64,000 nucleotides of DNA, from the NCBI GenBank assembly GCA_039815465.1, contig JBCBZG010000016.1, positions 26,729-90,728 of the forward strand, given 5' to 3'. Positions 8,251-16,380 of the stretch are shown here, one piece after another. A program made the position numbers and the translations under genes. The notes below the pieces were generated by a model that saw only the letters and a list, made by a program, of their open reading frames with translations, made no database searches and was not told where the DNA came from. This DNA comes from Shimia_B sp039815465 (GTDB lineage: Bacteria > Pseudomonadota > Alphaproteobacteria > Rhodobacterales > Rhodobacteraceae). Position 1 is the stretch's first letter. Each line of letters begins with the position of its first letter.

Positions 8251-9278
8251 TATGCGCGCCTCTGGTTAAAGTCGCGCCAGGTGCGGAAGAGCACCGGCGT
8301 GAGGAGGATAACGACACCGATCACCGTCATCATGGAGGTGGCGGCGGCGGAGCCAAAGAGCTTCGTATCGCCGGACAGATCGTTGTAGATGATCCAGCTG
8401 AGCGAGGTCGCTTTCGCGTCAGCCGAGAAGCCCACGATAGGCTCAAACACGCGGAAGTTGTCCATGAGCTGCATGAGCACGATAAAGACGACGAGCGGCG
8501 CCATATACGGGACGACCACGTAGCGGACCTGCTGGAACCGGGTCGCACCGTCGAGCTTTGCCGCCTCTAGCGTCTCTGTCGGGACGGTTTGGAGCCCGGC
8601 GTAAAAGACGACAAAGGCAAAGGGGGTGGAGGACCAGACGCCGTACACAAAAAGCATGAGCCACGTAAGCGGCGCGGAGGCCTTGAGGCTCAGATCCGGG
8701 TCGTCAAAGAGGACTTGGAGCGTAGCCCCTAGGATCCCGTCCGCGTCGACCATCCAAAACAGGATCAGCGAGCCCACGAGCGGCGTCACGATCATCGGTA
8801 GCAGGGAGGCAAAGATCGTCGGACCCTTGACCACCTTTGGCAGTCGGTTCACCGCCAGCGCGATCAGCAGCCCGAAAAGGATCACGAGCGGCGTCACGAT
8901 CGCCGTGTAAGACATTGTAAAGATGAGCGCCTTGTAGAAGGGCAGGTTGTAGACACCCGTCAGAAACGGGCCCCAACTGTCGGTCGTGTTCCACAGCTCG
9001 CCAATCTCGGTAAAGGCCAAATGCCCGCGATTGGTGTAGGTGCCGAGCCCGTTAAAGCGGCCCAGCGGTGCGTCGGCGTTGAGCTGCGCCGTGGCCTCTG
9101 TATCCACTTGCAAGACGGTCTCGCAGCGGAACGGGCCGCAGTTCTCAACCTCTTTGAGGACCTGTTCGTGTTCCACATAGAACGACTGAACCGCGACGGA
9201 GATAATCGGGAGCGCGATAAAAAGGATCATCGCGAGAAATGACGGCCAGATGAACCGAATGAACGTACCGTGGGGCAT
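8250..9278 (-). CDS. Sugar-type ABC transporter permease (MalF-like)
   Basis: A 342-residue membrane protein with the EAA loop EAAKLDGATRFQQVRYVVVP near residue 240 and about six membrane segments. After the first membrane helix it carries a long periplasmic stretch (about residues 33-110) that includes two nearby cysteines (NCGPFRC), which could form a disulfide; such an insertion is found in MalF-type permeases. It starts with ATG at 9278, 63 bases after the binding-protein gene, and a 9-bp hairpin lies in that gap. It works with the permease at 7369-8250. Confidence 0.87.
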   Translation of the reverse strand: MPHGTFIRFIWPSFLAMILFIALPIISVAVQSFYVEHEQVLKEVENCGPFRCETVLQVDTEATAQLNADAPLGRFNGLGTYTNRGHLAFTEIGELWNTTDSWGPFLTGVYNLPFYKALIFTMSYTAIVTPLVILFGLLIALAVNRLPKVVKGPTIFASLLPMIVTPLVGSLILFWMVDADGILGATLQVLFDDPDLSLKASAPLTWLMLFVYGVWSSTPFAFVVFYAGLQTVPTETLEAAKLDGATRFQQVRYVVVPYMAPLVVFIVLMQLMDNFRVFEPIVGFSADAKATSLSWIIYNDLSGDTKLFGSAAATSMMTVIGVVILLTPVLFRTWRDFNQRRA

Positions 9279-9307
9279 GGCGCACGTCCCTGTTGGGAGA
9301 AGGGGTA

Positions 9308-9332
9308 GGCGGCGCCAAGCAAAGGCGCCGCC
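9308..9332. promoter_or_regulatory. Intercistronic hairpin between binding-protein and permease genes
   Basis: GGCGGCGCC at 9308-9316 and GGCGCCGCC at 9324-9332 form a perfect 9-bp stem with a 7-base loop. On the coding (minus) strand no T-run follows, so it is more likely an mRNA-stability or attenuating structure than a full terminator. Such hairpins commonly let the binding protein be made in excess over its permeases. Confidence 0.55.
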
Positions 9333-9341
9333 CGGGTCAGT

Positions 9342-10583
9342 TTACTGCAGGAAGCCCTGCTCTTGCGCCTTAGCCGTGTAGGCAGCTTCGATGTCGGCGA
9401 GCGTTTGCTCGGCCGTTTCGCTGCCCTGGAGGAAGCCGGGAAGCTCCTCAAAGAAGGCGGTGTGGAGCAGACCCATGTAGGGCAGCATTGGATAAGGCTC
9501 TGCGCCCGAGCTTGCGACCGCCGCAACGCCATCTGCCGCGGGCGATGGCTGGTAGGCATCCATCAGCCACACAGATTTGTCGTTGTTGTCCTCGAACTCC
9601 ACCATCTCGTCGGACACACCGTGGACCATCGCGATAAAGGTGGCCTCTGCATCCTCGTCAGAGATGTTCTTGGAGATCGTCCAGCCGTCCCACCAAAGTG
9701 TGGAGGAGGGGATGTCGCCGCCGCCCACCGTCATCGCGTTGATAGCAACGGTGTTTTCGGCCACGCCGTCAGCTGCGCCTTCGTCATCCATGAGACCACC
9801 CATGGACGAGCCCCACATCGCCGCCATCGCCAAGCCGCCCGATTCCCAGATCGGCGCAACGGTGCCGGTGTTGTAGGTCAGGAAGTCCGGGTTGGAGTAT
9901 TCCAGGAGCGCTTTCATCATGTTGAGCGTCGCGACACCGGCTTCGTTGTTGACCGACGCTTTCGCGGTGCCGGGCTCAAAGAACTGGCCGCCATGGCCCA
10001 GATACATGTTCACGAACTCTTCGCCCAGGTTCCAGTCGGACTTGGACAGCATCGCGAACGGGTACTGCATGATGCCCGCGTCGCGGATCGCGCCTGCGAC
10101 TTCGAGCACCTCTTCATAGGTGCTGGGCGCGTCCATGCCGACCTGGTCCAGGATGTCCTGGCGCACGACGAGGTGCTGCGCGTTGGCCATAAAGGCCACC
10201 GCCATAACCTTGCCATCGATGCGGATCAGCTGGTTGCGCTTCAGGCTTTGACCATGCTTAGCCACAAGGTCGTCAAGCGGACGAATGAGGTCTTCGTTCA
10301 AAAGCGGCACGATGGAGGAGTTCGCAACCACGGCGCTCGTGTATTCGGCCGGGTTCGCGGTCAGTGCGGCGACCTGAATGTTGCGATGCTCGGACGTGTG
10401 GTTGGCAGAAAATGTCGCGTCGCCGCTGATGCACTGTTCCGCGAACGAGGTCACGGCGCGCAGCGCTGGGAAATCGTTGGCCAGCACGTTGACGTTGCCC
10501 GACGTGACAGAGCACGCCATCGCGGCCCCGGCTGAAACAACCAACGCTGTGGTCGAATAGGCGATGTGTTTGAACATAGTCAT
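9342..10583 (-). CDS. ABC transporter extracellular solute-binding protein (family 1)
   Basis: A 413-residue periplasmic binding protein of the sugar-type (family 1) importers. The start MTMFKHIAYSTTALVVSAGA gives a signal peptide probably cleaved after AMA, leaving CSVTSG at the mature end. Family features include ISKNISDEDAEATFIAMVHG and the buried WDGWT segment. The ATG at 10583 is preceded by GGGGAGA; a longer open frame to 10649 has no signal peptide. It is the first gene of the importer operon and shows the expected order of binding protein then two permeases. The ligand is unknown. Confidence 0.87.
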   Translation of the reverse strand: MTMFKHIAYSTTALVVSAGAAMACSVTSGNVNVLANDFPALRAVTSFAEQCISGDATFSANHTSEHRNIQVAALTANPAEYTSAVVANSSIVPLLNEDLIRPLDDLVAKHGQSLKRNQLIRIDGKVMAVAFMANAQHLVVRQDILDQVGMDAPSTYEEVLEVAGAIRDAGIMQYPFAMLSKSDWNLGEEFVNMYLGHGGQFFEPGTAKASVNNEAGVATLNMMKALLEYSNPDFLTYNTGTVAPIWESGGLAMAAMWGSSMGGLMDDEGAADGVAENTVAINAMTVGGGDIPSSTLWWDGWTISKNISDEDAEATFIAMVHGVSDEMVEFEDNNDKSVWLMDAYQPSPAADGVAAVASSGAEPYPMLPYMGLLHTAFFEELPGFLQGSETAEQTLADIEAAYTAKAQEQGFLQ

Positions 10584-10736
10584 TGGAGTCTCCCCATTTT
10601 TCGCTTCAGCCCCCTGCATGGAGGGCGACCACCGGGTCATGGCGGCCATTTGAATAGCTCACCCCGCGAGCCTAGCCGCATTTTTGCGTCCCGCAACTCT
10701 TTCTATGCACACGTAGTCAAAAATTGTGATCCGGGC

Positions 10737-11750
10737 TCAGAGCCCTGTCAGCGCCCTTTGTCGGGCGATTAAATCGACGCCGAGTTGCTCCAGAAAGTGC
10801 AGGTGGTCGATAAAATTCCAGTTTTCAGCGATCTTATCGCCCGCGCGGCGGTAAAGATCGACGACGCGCATAGTGGCCGGGCGGTCGGATTTCGGGGCCA
10901 GCCCGATATAGCCACCGTTCGAAAGGACGTCGAAGGTCGGCCAGCCGAAAAAGCCGCCAAAGTTGCCTTCCGCGATCTCGCAGCGGTGCCCAAAGAAGGT
11001 GCCCCAGGTAAGGCCCCGTTCAAACGGCACGCAGTGTTGATCCAGGTAACCCTGCTGGGTGTAGGGGGCCCCGATCCCGCCCGGGCCCCACCAAATCATA
11101 TCCGGCGTCCAGTCAAGGCTGAGATCGGTGGTGGTGGTTTCGACATTGGCGTCGAGCAACCGGTTAATCATGCGCTGAAAGAGCCGGAGCGTGATCTCCC
11201 CCTCCGCAGCGGGGGTAGGGGTGTAAAGGAGCCCATCATGGGTGCGCGGACCAGGTGTGATGAGCGTCGTGGCCGTTGATTGCGGCACGGCCTCCGCCCC
11301 GTTGAGCGCCATAAAGTTCATCGCGTCGAGAAAGAGCGTCACATCGGCGATGCGGTCTCCCTCCACCTGGTAAAAGGCGCAATAGCGCAGCAGTGCCGCC
11401 CGTCCCGTGGGCCGCACGCCAAACAGTGGCCCCCGAAAGAGCCCCATGAGGTGTCCCATAGATACAACCCAAGTCGTCGCGCCGCCATCAAGGTCGTTAG
11501 GACCCGCTAGAAATATGTCAGGCCGCCGCTGGAGCGGGCCCAACGCGGCGCGTAGGGGCGCCCAAACTTGGGCTTCGGCGCCTTCGGCCGTCAGCTGTTC
11601 GGGAAAAGGCGCCGTCGTGTGAAACGGGCAGTCTGGCGTGGTGTGAGCGGCCAGAGCACTGGCGAGCGCATCGCTAGGCGCAGCGTCCACCGCATCTTGA
11701 TGGGCAAGGACTGCCTGCTTGGCGCGGGCCAAACGTGTTTCACTATCCAT
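10737..11750 (-). CDS. Tandem SnoaL/NTF2-like domain protein, paralog 3
   Basis: A 337-residue paralog of the proteins at 4151-5143 and 6281-7270. Shared blocks are LQRRPDIFLAG, WVVSMGH, PGPRTHDGLLYTP, WWGPGGIGAP, CVPFERG and MRVVDLYRRAGDKIAENWNF. It lies upstream of the importer operon on the same strand, with a 153-base gap before the binding-protein start, so it brackets the transporter with the other two paralogs on the far side. No signal peptide is seen. The acidic or aromatic residues lining the two predicted pockets cannot be assigned without a model. Confidence 0.74.
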   Translation of the reverse strand: MDSETRLARAKQAVLAHQDAVDAAPSDALASALAAHTTPDCPFHTTAPFPEQLTAEGAEAQVWAPLRAALGPLQRRPDIFLAGPNDLDGGATTWVVSMGHLMGLFRGPLFGVRPTGRAALLRYCAFYQVEGDRIADVTLFLDAMNFMALNGAEAVPQSTATTLITPGPRTHDGLLYTPTPAAEGEITLRLFQRMINRLLDANVETTTTDLSLDWTPDMIWWGPGGIGAPYTQQGYLDQHCVPFERGLTWGTFFGHRCEIAEGNFGGFFGWPTFDVLSNGGYIGLAPKSDRPATMRVVDLYRRAGDKIAENWNFIDHLHFLEQLGVDLIARQRALTGL

Positions 11751-11873
11751 GAGGCTATAACGCTCAACGGCGGAAGAAAGGTCAACGCCTAGCGTCTAGA
11801 TGCGCTCGATGAAGGGTCGGGCAGGGGCTGCGGGAGAGGCGAGCTGAAAGCGTTGCTGGTCTCTCGCGAACGC

Positions 11874-12596
11874 CTACACCGTTTCGCCTTCTAGCGCCTG
11901 TCTTGAGCGGCGCCGCCTGAGCAGGATCAACGCCATGAGTGCCGTCACACTAGTCGATAGTGCAGCGGGCACAGGCACAGGCGCGATCTGAAAGTCGTCT
12001 AGAAAAACATCGACATCCTCAATCTGGTCAAGAGGGTCTCCATTTGGAAGGGTTGGTGTGACCGAGAAAATCCGAAACCTTTGCTCGCCGGGCGTAACAA
12101 GATCGTTGAGGGCATTGAAAGCAGACAAGTCGGGGCCACTCAAAACCGACCCCTCTTCGTCGGGATCGTGGAGAAAAACGAAAACGAAGTCGGACAGGAT
12201 GGCCGTGGTATCGTTAGCGGCAAGGTTCGTTAGGCTGTAAAACGTCTGTGCTTGCGAGATACGTGCGTCAAAGACCTCCGCGCTTGCATCTTTTGACAGA
12301 AAAAGACCTGAAGCCGAAAACGCAAACGCGCGGCCGTTGCCGCCCGTCAGTGTGACGCTTTCCAAATCGTAGACACCGCCGGTAGGTGAACTCGCGATCG
12401 GCTGGAGCGAGCCAAATTCAAAGTCCAATGTGACGCGCTCCTGCGGGCCAAAGGTCGCGATAACGGGATCAAAGCTGGGAGGGCTGTAATTCATGCGCGC
12501 CGTAACGCGGATCGTGTCGGCCAAAGCCACGCTGGCAAGGGCGCAAAGGGCGGTTAGGGTCAGGGTATATAGCCAATAAATGACGAGAGCGGCCAA
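11874..12596 (-). CDS. VPLPA-CTERM-type exported protein, 5' end altered by IS remnant
   Basis: An open frame of 240 residues ends in the sorting tail APVPVPAALSTSVTALMALI followed by LLRRRRSR, the pattern of VPLPA/PEP-CTERM proteins (Pro-rich motif, membrane helix, basic cluster). Between them is a beta-rich domain of no recognised family. The hydrophobic stretch TLTLTALCALASVALA looks like a signal peptide. However, the first nine codons (TTG, then AALVIYWL) match the conserved end of an IS5-family transposase, and no ribosome site is visible. The native start is probably lost, so the gene may be a new fusion, poorly expressed, or a pseudogene. Confidence 0.6.
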   Translation of the reverse strand: MAALVIYWLYTLTLTALCALASVALADTIRVTARMNYSPPSFDPVIATFGPQERVTLDFEFGSLQPIASSPTGGVYDLESVTLTGGNGRAFAFSASGLFLSKDASAEVFDARISQAQTFYSLTNLAANDTTAILSDFVFVFLHDPDEEGSVLSGPDLSAFNALNDLVTPGEQRFRIFSVTPTLPNGDPLDQIEDVDVFLDDFQIAPVPVPAALSTSVTALMALILLRRRRSRQALEGETV

Positions 12597-12749
12597 AGCG
12601 GTGGCTGACAGGAAGACCTCTGGGCACCTGTCGTATCGGGTTGCCGTACGCCGCTAGTCCTTTAGCCTGTCGAACTTGATCTCGATCTGGTTGAGACCTG
12701 TATCGTGCCGCTTGTCGTTTTTGACCGTGTGCTTGCGCGGCTTTCGAAA
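12570..12749 (-). pseudogene. IS5-family transposase C-terminal remnant
   Basis: Sixty codons on the minus strand translate to a degraded transposase end: FRKPRKHTVKNDKRHDTG, then LNQIEIKFDRLKD, an in-frame TAG, then RRTATRYDRCPEVFLSATAL and AALVIYWL. This matches the family pattern RIEIMFGRLKDWRRVATRYDRC followed by a hydrophobic end, with the expected Trp replaced by the stop. The rest of the element is not recognisable upstream. The last codons merge with the open frame of the VPLPA-CTERM gene. Confidence 0.75.
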
Positions 12750-13348
12750 TGTGAATCACGACCCTAAGCGCAAATCAATGGGTCCTAAGCCTAGGCATAT
12801 TCGCCTAAGTCCAAATGCTGCCCCAAAACGGACTGCATTAGAGACGCTCGCGAGGAACATTAAGACGCACCCGGCGTCGCCGGACCAATCGCCGAAGCTG
12901 ATCGCGCTGAGGGACCTCAATAGAATGAGCGACAGGCAAAGCTAAGGGATGACACTTTTGGGACAGGTGAGAGGCAGTACAACTTTGGTATGATTGGCTG
13001 CCGGAGCGGCATGAGGTGAACTTCTAAGTAGTTGCCGAAGATGAGGCCTGCGATGCTCCAGTCCACGACCGCCGTCAGTTTTGGGCTCCCTTTGCCCACA
13101 ACTCCAATCGCCTTGTTGCCTGTCGTTGAAAGCGTCGAAGACTCAATCAGAGTCGACTGCGATACGGACCGCGCCCAAGGTCGCGCTTTCGTGGCTGGGC
13201 CCGCCGATGATGACGCTCCCCATTGGCTTGCCGATGGCAGCGGACTGGTGATCCATCCAAAAGTGGAATTCAGGATGTCCCTGCCCGCTGGCGGACCACG
13301 GCTCTGGGTGGTCCGTTCGCGGCTAAGCCGCTAGGCTCGCACCTGAAC
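12750..13348. other. Gene-free interval, probably decayed mobile DNA and promoter
   Basis: About 600 bases between the IS5 remnant and the response-regulator gene. No open frame here shows a recognisable family. The region is less GC-rich than its neighbours around 12750-12960. It must carry the promoter of the response regulator. AATAGAATGAG at 12919-12929 and ATGATTGG at 12990-12997 resemble parts of the 21-bp motif found at 17.8, 19.3 and 22.7 kb, but are not together in one site. Confidence 0.4.
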
Positions 13349-14008
13349 ATGCCTGACACCCAACGTTTTCTGCTACTCGATGATCACCCGGTTTATCTCG
13401 CGGGCCTGAAACACATTGTGGAGGCCCGCTACGCGCAGGCGTCGGTGACCACCTCGGACAATGCGCGCCGCGCCATCGAACTTCTGGATAGAGGGGAGCG
13501 GTTCAACGTCATGGTGGTGGATCTGAACATGAACAATTTGGACGGCTTTGCGTTTCTGATTGCTGCGCGCGAGCGCCGCGTTCGCGCCCGCACGATTGTC
13601 GTGTCGGGGTCCGAGGACCCAAAGGATGCAGATCGGGCAATGGCCTTGGGCGCGTACGCCTATTTGTCGAAAGAAGCGGCTTCAGGAACGCTGACCCGAA
13701 CGCTCGATGCCGCCCTAGACGGGGACGATTGGGCCTCCGACGTCTTATTGAGCAAGAAGCTACAGCCCAAGGTCGATCCGCAACCTGGAACGAAGCACGA
13801 TCTGGGCGCGCAAATTGGCTTGTCCGCGCGCCAAATCCAAGTGCTGGAGCTGATTTGCGATGGTATGTCCAACAAGGAGATCGGGCAGACCTTGGCCATC
13901 AGTGAACCAACAGTCAAAACGCACATCTCGGCGATCTTTCGGTTGTTCCAGGTGCGCAATCGAACGAGTGTCGTCGGCAAGGCGCGGGCGCTCGGGCTTC
14001 TCGATTAA
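13349..14008 (+). CDS. LuxR/NarL-type two-component response regulator
   Basis: A 219-residue regulator with an N-terminal receiver domain (acidic pair Asp11/Asp12, phosphoacceptor Asp58 in VMVVDLN, conserved Lys108 in YLSKEA) and a C-terminal LuxR/GerE helix-turn-helix (LSARQIQVLELICDGMSNKE, then EPTVKTHI). Phosphorylation would switch DNA binding, usually to short dyads. The ATG at 13349 gives the standard receiver start; the open frame extends upstream without similarity. It converges with the histidine kinase at 14013-15866, four bases apart, so the pair is very probably a cognate system. Its targets may include the nearby 21-bp motif sites (inference). Confidence 0.9.
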   Translation: MPDTQRFLLLDDHPVYLAGLKHIVEARYAQASVTTSDNARRAIELLDRGERFNVMVVDLNMNNLDGFAFLIAARERRVRARTIVVSGSEDPKDADRAMALGAYAYLSKEAASGTLTRTLDAALDGDDWASDVLLSKKLQPKVDPQPGTKHDLGAQIGLSARQIQVLELICDGMSNKEIGQTLAISEPTVKTHISAIFRLFQVRNRTSVVGKARALGLLD

Positions 14009-14012
14009 GGGC

Positions 14013-15866
14013 CTATGAGCCCGCGTCAGCCGCGCTGCCCCCGCCGGAAATCATGGGAAACAAGGTCGCCCGTAGATCTGAGGCTTCCACCGGTTTTGCC
14101 AGAAACTTGGCTTTGGACGCTGTGACTGCACCGCTTGCCAGCGCTGACAATCGCGCGTTGCCGCTGATCAGGAGCAGGGGGATATCCGTGTTGTATTCCT
14201 CCACCAGGCTCGCATGCGCCTCGATCCCGTTTGGGGCGTCGCGCCCAAGATCGTAGTCTGAAATCAACACATCGGGGGCGCGGTCCAAACGGGACACGAG
14301 ATGTTCGAACCGGGTCGCGCCGACAACCTCGGCGCCCCATGTCAACATCAGCGCAGACAGCGCGTCTTGCACAGACGGGTCGTCATCAAGCACAGCGATC
14401 AGTTTGCCCTGCAAGGCGCTGATGGCGCTTTCAAGGACGGGCTCACCTTCGGCCACGGCCGCCGCAATGCTATCCGTCGGTAGGCGTAGATCGAATGTGG
14501 TGCCTTGGCCCAAAGCAGAGCTCACACTGATGTTAATATTCAACATGGCGGCGAACTCCCGGACGATCGCCAGCCCCAGGCCAACGCCCCGTGCACGTTC
14601 GGCATCGGATTGAAGCTGCGTGTACTCTCCAAAGATTTTGGGCAGGTCCTCTTCTGCAATTCCAATGCCTGTGTCGCTGACGGACAGCTGGACCGTCTCA
14701 GCGTCGGCGCGGAGCGCGACATCAACCGTGGCGTCGCCCGAAAACTTGAGAGCGTTGGAGACAAGGTTGCGAATGATCCGGGATAGCAAAGCGCGGTCCA
14801 TCGAAACGACAACGGGGTGGGACGGGCCGGAGTATACGACGCGGGGCGCCTCTCCATGCCCGGCATACTCGGCGACCAAATCCGCCACCGTGCGGTTGAG
14901 ATCGAAAATACTCGGTTCAATCGAAACAGCTCTCGTTTCGATGCGCGACATATCCATGAAGCCATTGAACATCTCGACCATGGCGGCACGCGCTTCGCGG
15001 ATCCGCGCGAACACGGCAGGCACTGCTTGGCCGTAGCGGTCCTCAAGCGACGCGTGCAAAAGCCCCAGAGCGTGCAACGGCTGACGCAGGTCATGGCTGG
15101 ACGCTGCGAGAAACCGGGAGCGCTGCAAGCTTGCCAGTTCCACCTCTTGCTTCTGCTCGCGCAGGCTGCGCACAAGGCCTTCGTTCTCGAACCGAAGCTC
15201 CAAGCTTTCGACGATGATCTTATGGATGCTTTTGCAATAGCTTGTGTCCACAGCGAGCAAGAACAGAAGCCCAAAGGCAGGCACCCAGTCATTGCCTTGC
15301 CCGAACAGCAAGCCCTCGATCGCGAAGGGCAAAACCACGGGCACGGAGAAGGCGAAATAGACCGGAGGGTGCCCTGCATAGGTCGCAACACAGCCCGAGA
15401 TCATGCCCCCAAGGATCAAGGTAAGGATGACTGCCGTGAGAAAGTCGCCGGGAACATAGAAGATCAGCCCGCCCATGCCCCAGGCCAAGCCTGCCACGCC
15501 CGCAAAAAGCACCATCTCCTTTGCGATTGCATTCACTTGGCTGCGGTCAGGTTCCGCCTGTTTGTGACGCCGAAAGACCAGGCTCCGCAGGACCGCGATC
15601 ACCCACACCGCCGCCATCCAAGTGAGCAGCGTCCATTGATCCACGCTATTCCAAAGCACCAGAACCAAAACACCGGAGCCAACGATTGTCCCCGCAAAGA
15701 GCTGTACAAAGTTATCGTTGATGATCTTGATCTGGTTCAGGCGTGTTTCGGTAGTTTTGTCCCACGACTGGCTATGCGCCGATGTCGCAGCCTCTTCCGT
15801 CGTTTTGAGTTTTTCGTTCAATTCGTAACTGGCCAGCGCACCAGTGCGTAAATCGTGTGCAGTCAT
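14013..15866 (-). CDS. Hybrid sensor histidine kinase with C-terminal receiver
   Basis: A 617-residue inner-membrane sensor. About six to seven membrane helices lie between residues 55 and 210, with no large periplasmic domain, so it probably senses a membrane or internal signal. A short coiled-coil follows, then the phosphoacceptor His258 in SSHDLRQPLHALGLL, an ATPase with N (RNLVSNALKFSG), G1 (DTGIGI) and G2 (GVGLGLAIV) boxes, and a receiver domain from about 487 with Asp537 (ISDYDLG). The HDLRQPLHALG kinase subtype often works with LuxR-type regulators. The pairing with the convergent regulator at 13349-14008 is inferred from position. Confidence 0.88.
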   Translation of the reverse strand: MTAHDLRTGALASYELNEKLKTTEEAATSAHSQSWDKTTETRLNQIKIINDNFVQLFAGTIVGSGVLVLVLWNSVDQWTLLTWMAAVWVIAVLRSLVFRRHKQAEPDRSQVNAIAKEMVLFAGVAGLAWGMGGLIFYVPGDFLTAVILTLILGGMISGCVATYAGHPPVYFAFSVPVVLPFAIEGLLFGQGNDWVPAFGLLFLLAVDTSYCKSIHKIIVESLELRFENEGLVRSLREQKQEVELASLQRSRFLAASSHDLRQPLHALGLLHASLEDRYGQAVPAVFARIREARAAMVEMFNGFMDMSRIETRAVSIEPSIFDLNRTVADLVAEYAGHGEAPRVVYSGPSHPVVVSMDRALLSRIIRNLVSNALKFSGDATVDVALRADAETVQLSVSDTGIGIAEEDLPKIFGEYTQLQSDAERARGVGLGLAIVREFAAMLNINISVSSALGQGTTFDLRLPTDSIAAAVAEGEPVLESAISALQGKLIAVLDDDPSVQDALSALMLTWGAEVVGATRFEHLVSRLDRAPDVLISDYDLGRDAPNGIEAHASLVEEYNTDIPLLLISGNARLSALASGAVTASKAKFLAKPVEASDLRATLFPMISGGGSAADAGS

Positions 15867-16323
15867 GTCTTGTCCTGAATGTTACGCAAGGCCCCGTCCT
15901 CGCGCCTGTTAAGGCCTCCGATTTTTGAGTGAAGAGTCAAGTCCACAGAAAGACTGATAAGAGCCCGATAGGGCAGTGAGGGCATTTGCCGCGCTGTTAC
16001 CCGCCTTCCGAAATGGGCGACCTTTGCGATCAATCGAACACTCCAAATCCCTTCCTTTTCGCTTGGCAAGCCCATGGAGCTTGGTGGCGGGCGGTCAGAC
16101 CCAGTCCTTCATCATGCCGGTAGATGTGGTGAGCTAAGATAGCCGCCGAGCGGTTTAGGGAGGCCGTGACGAAGAGCGACCAGCTTTTGATCAGCCACGG
16201 ACGGGCGGAGGGTCAGTCGGGTGCATCTCCTGAAAGAAGACGCGGACATTCTGCGTTCAAGTCCATCGCACCCCGCCTTGTGTCGTGCTGCCGGATGTTA
16301 TGACGACGCGGGGTAACGACGCC
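15867..16323. other. Gene-free interval upstream of the kinase
   Basis: About 460 bases with no supportable gene in either direction. The right-hand part consists of short stop-interrupted frames. It includes the kinase promoter region next to 15866, with no clear -35/-10 pair, and ends at the terminator of the gene at 16381. Confidence 0.4.
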
Positions 16324-16362
16324 GAAATGAAAGCCGCCGCGATCAAAGCGGACCGCGGCGGC
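16324..16362 (-). terminator. Terminator of the 449-residue exported protein gene (copy B)
   Basis: GCCGCCGCG at 16333-16341 pairs with CGCGGCGGC at 16354-16362. On the minus strand the stem is followed by TTTCATTTCG. It lies 18 bases beyond the stop codon at 16381, as expected for an intrinsic terminator. Confidence 0.7.
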
Positions 16363-16380
16363 AATCATGGCCGTGCTTGG

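Noticed and set aside
12919..12997. Partial matches to the 21-bp motif (AATAGAATGAG and ATGATTGG) upstream of the response-regulator gene
   Set aside because: The two halves are 60 bases apart and in different orientation, so they do not make one site; chance similarity cannot be excluded.
13032..13334. 100-codon open frame before the response regulator
   Set aside because: No recognisable motif, no ribosome site and no link to the downstream gene; left as gene-free DNA.
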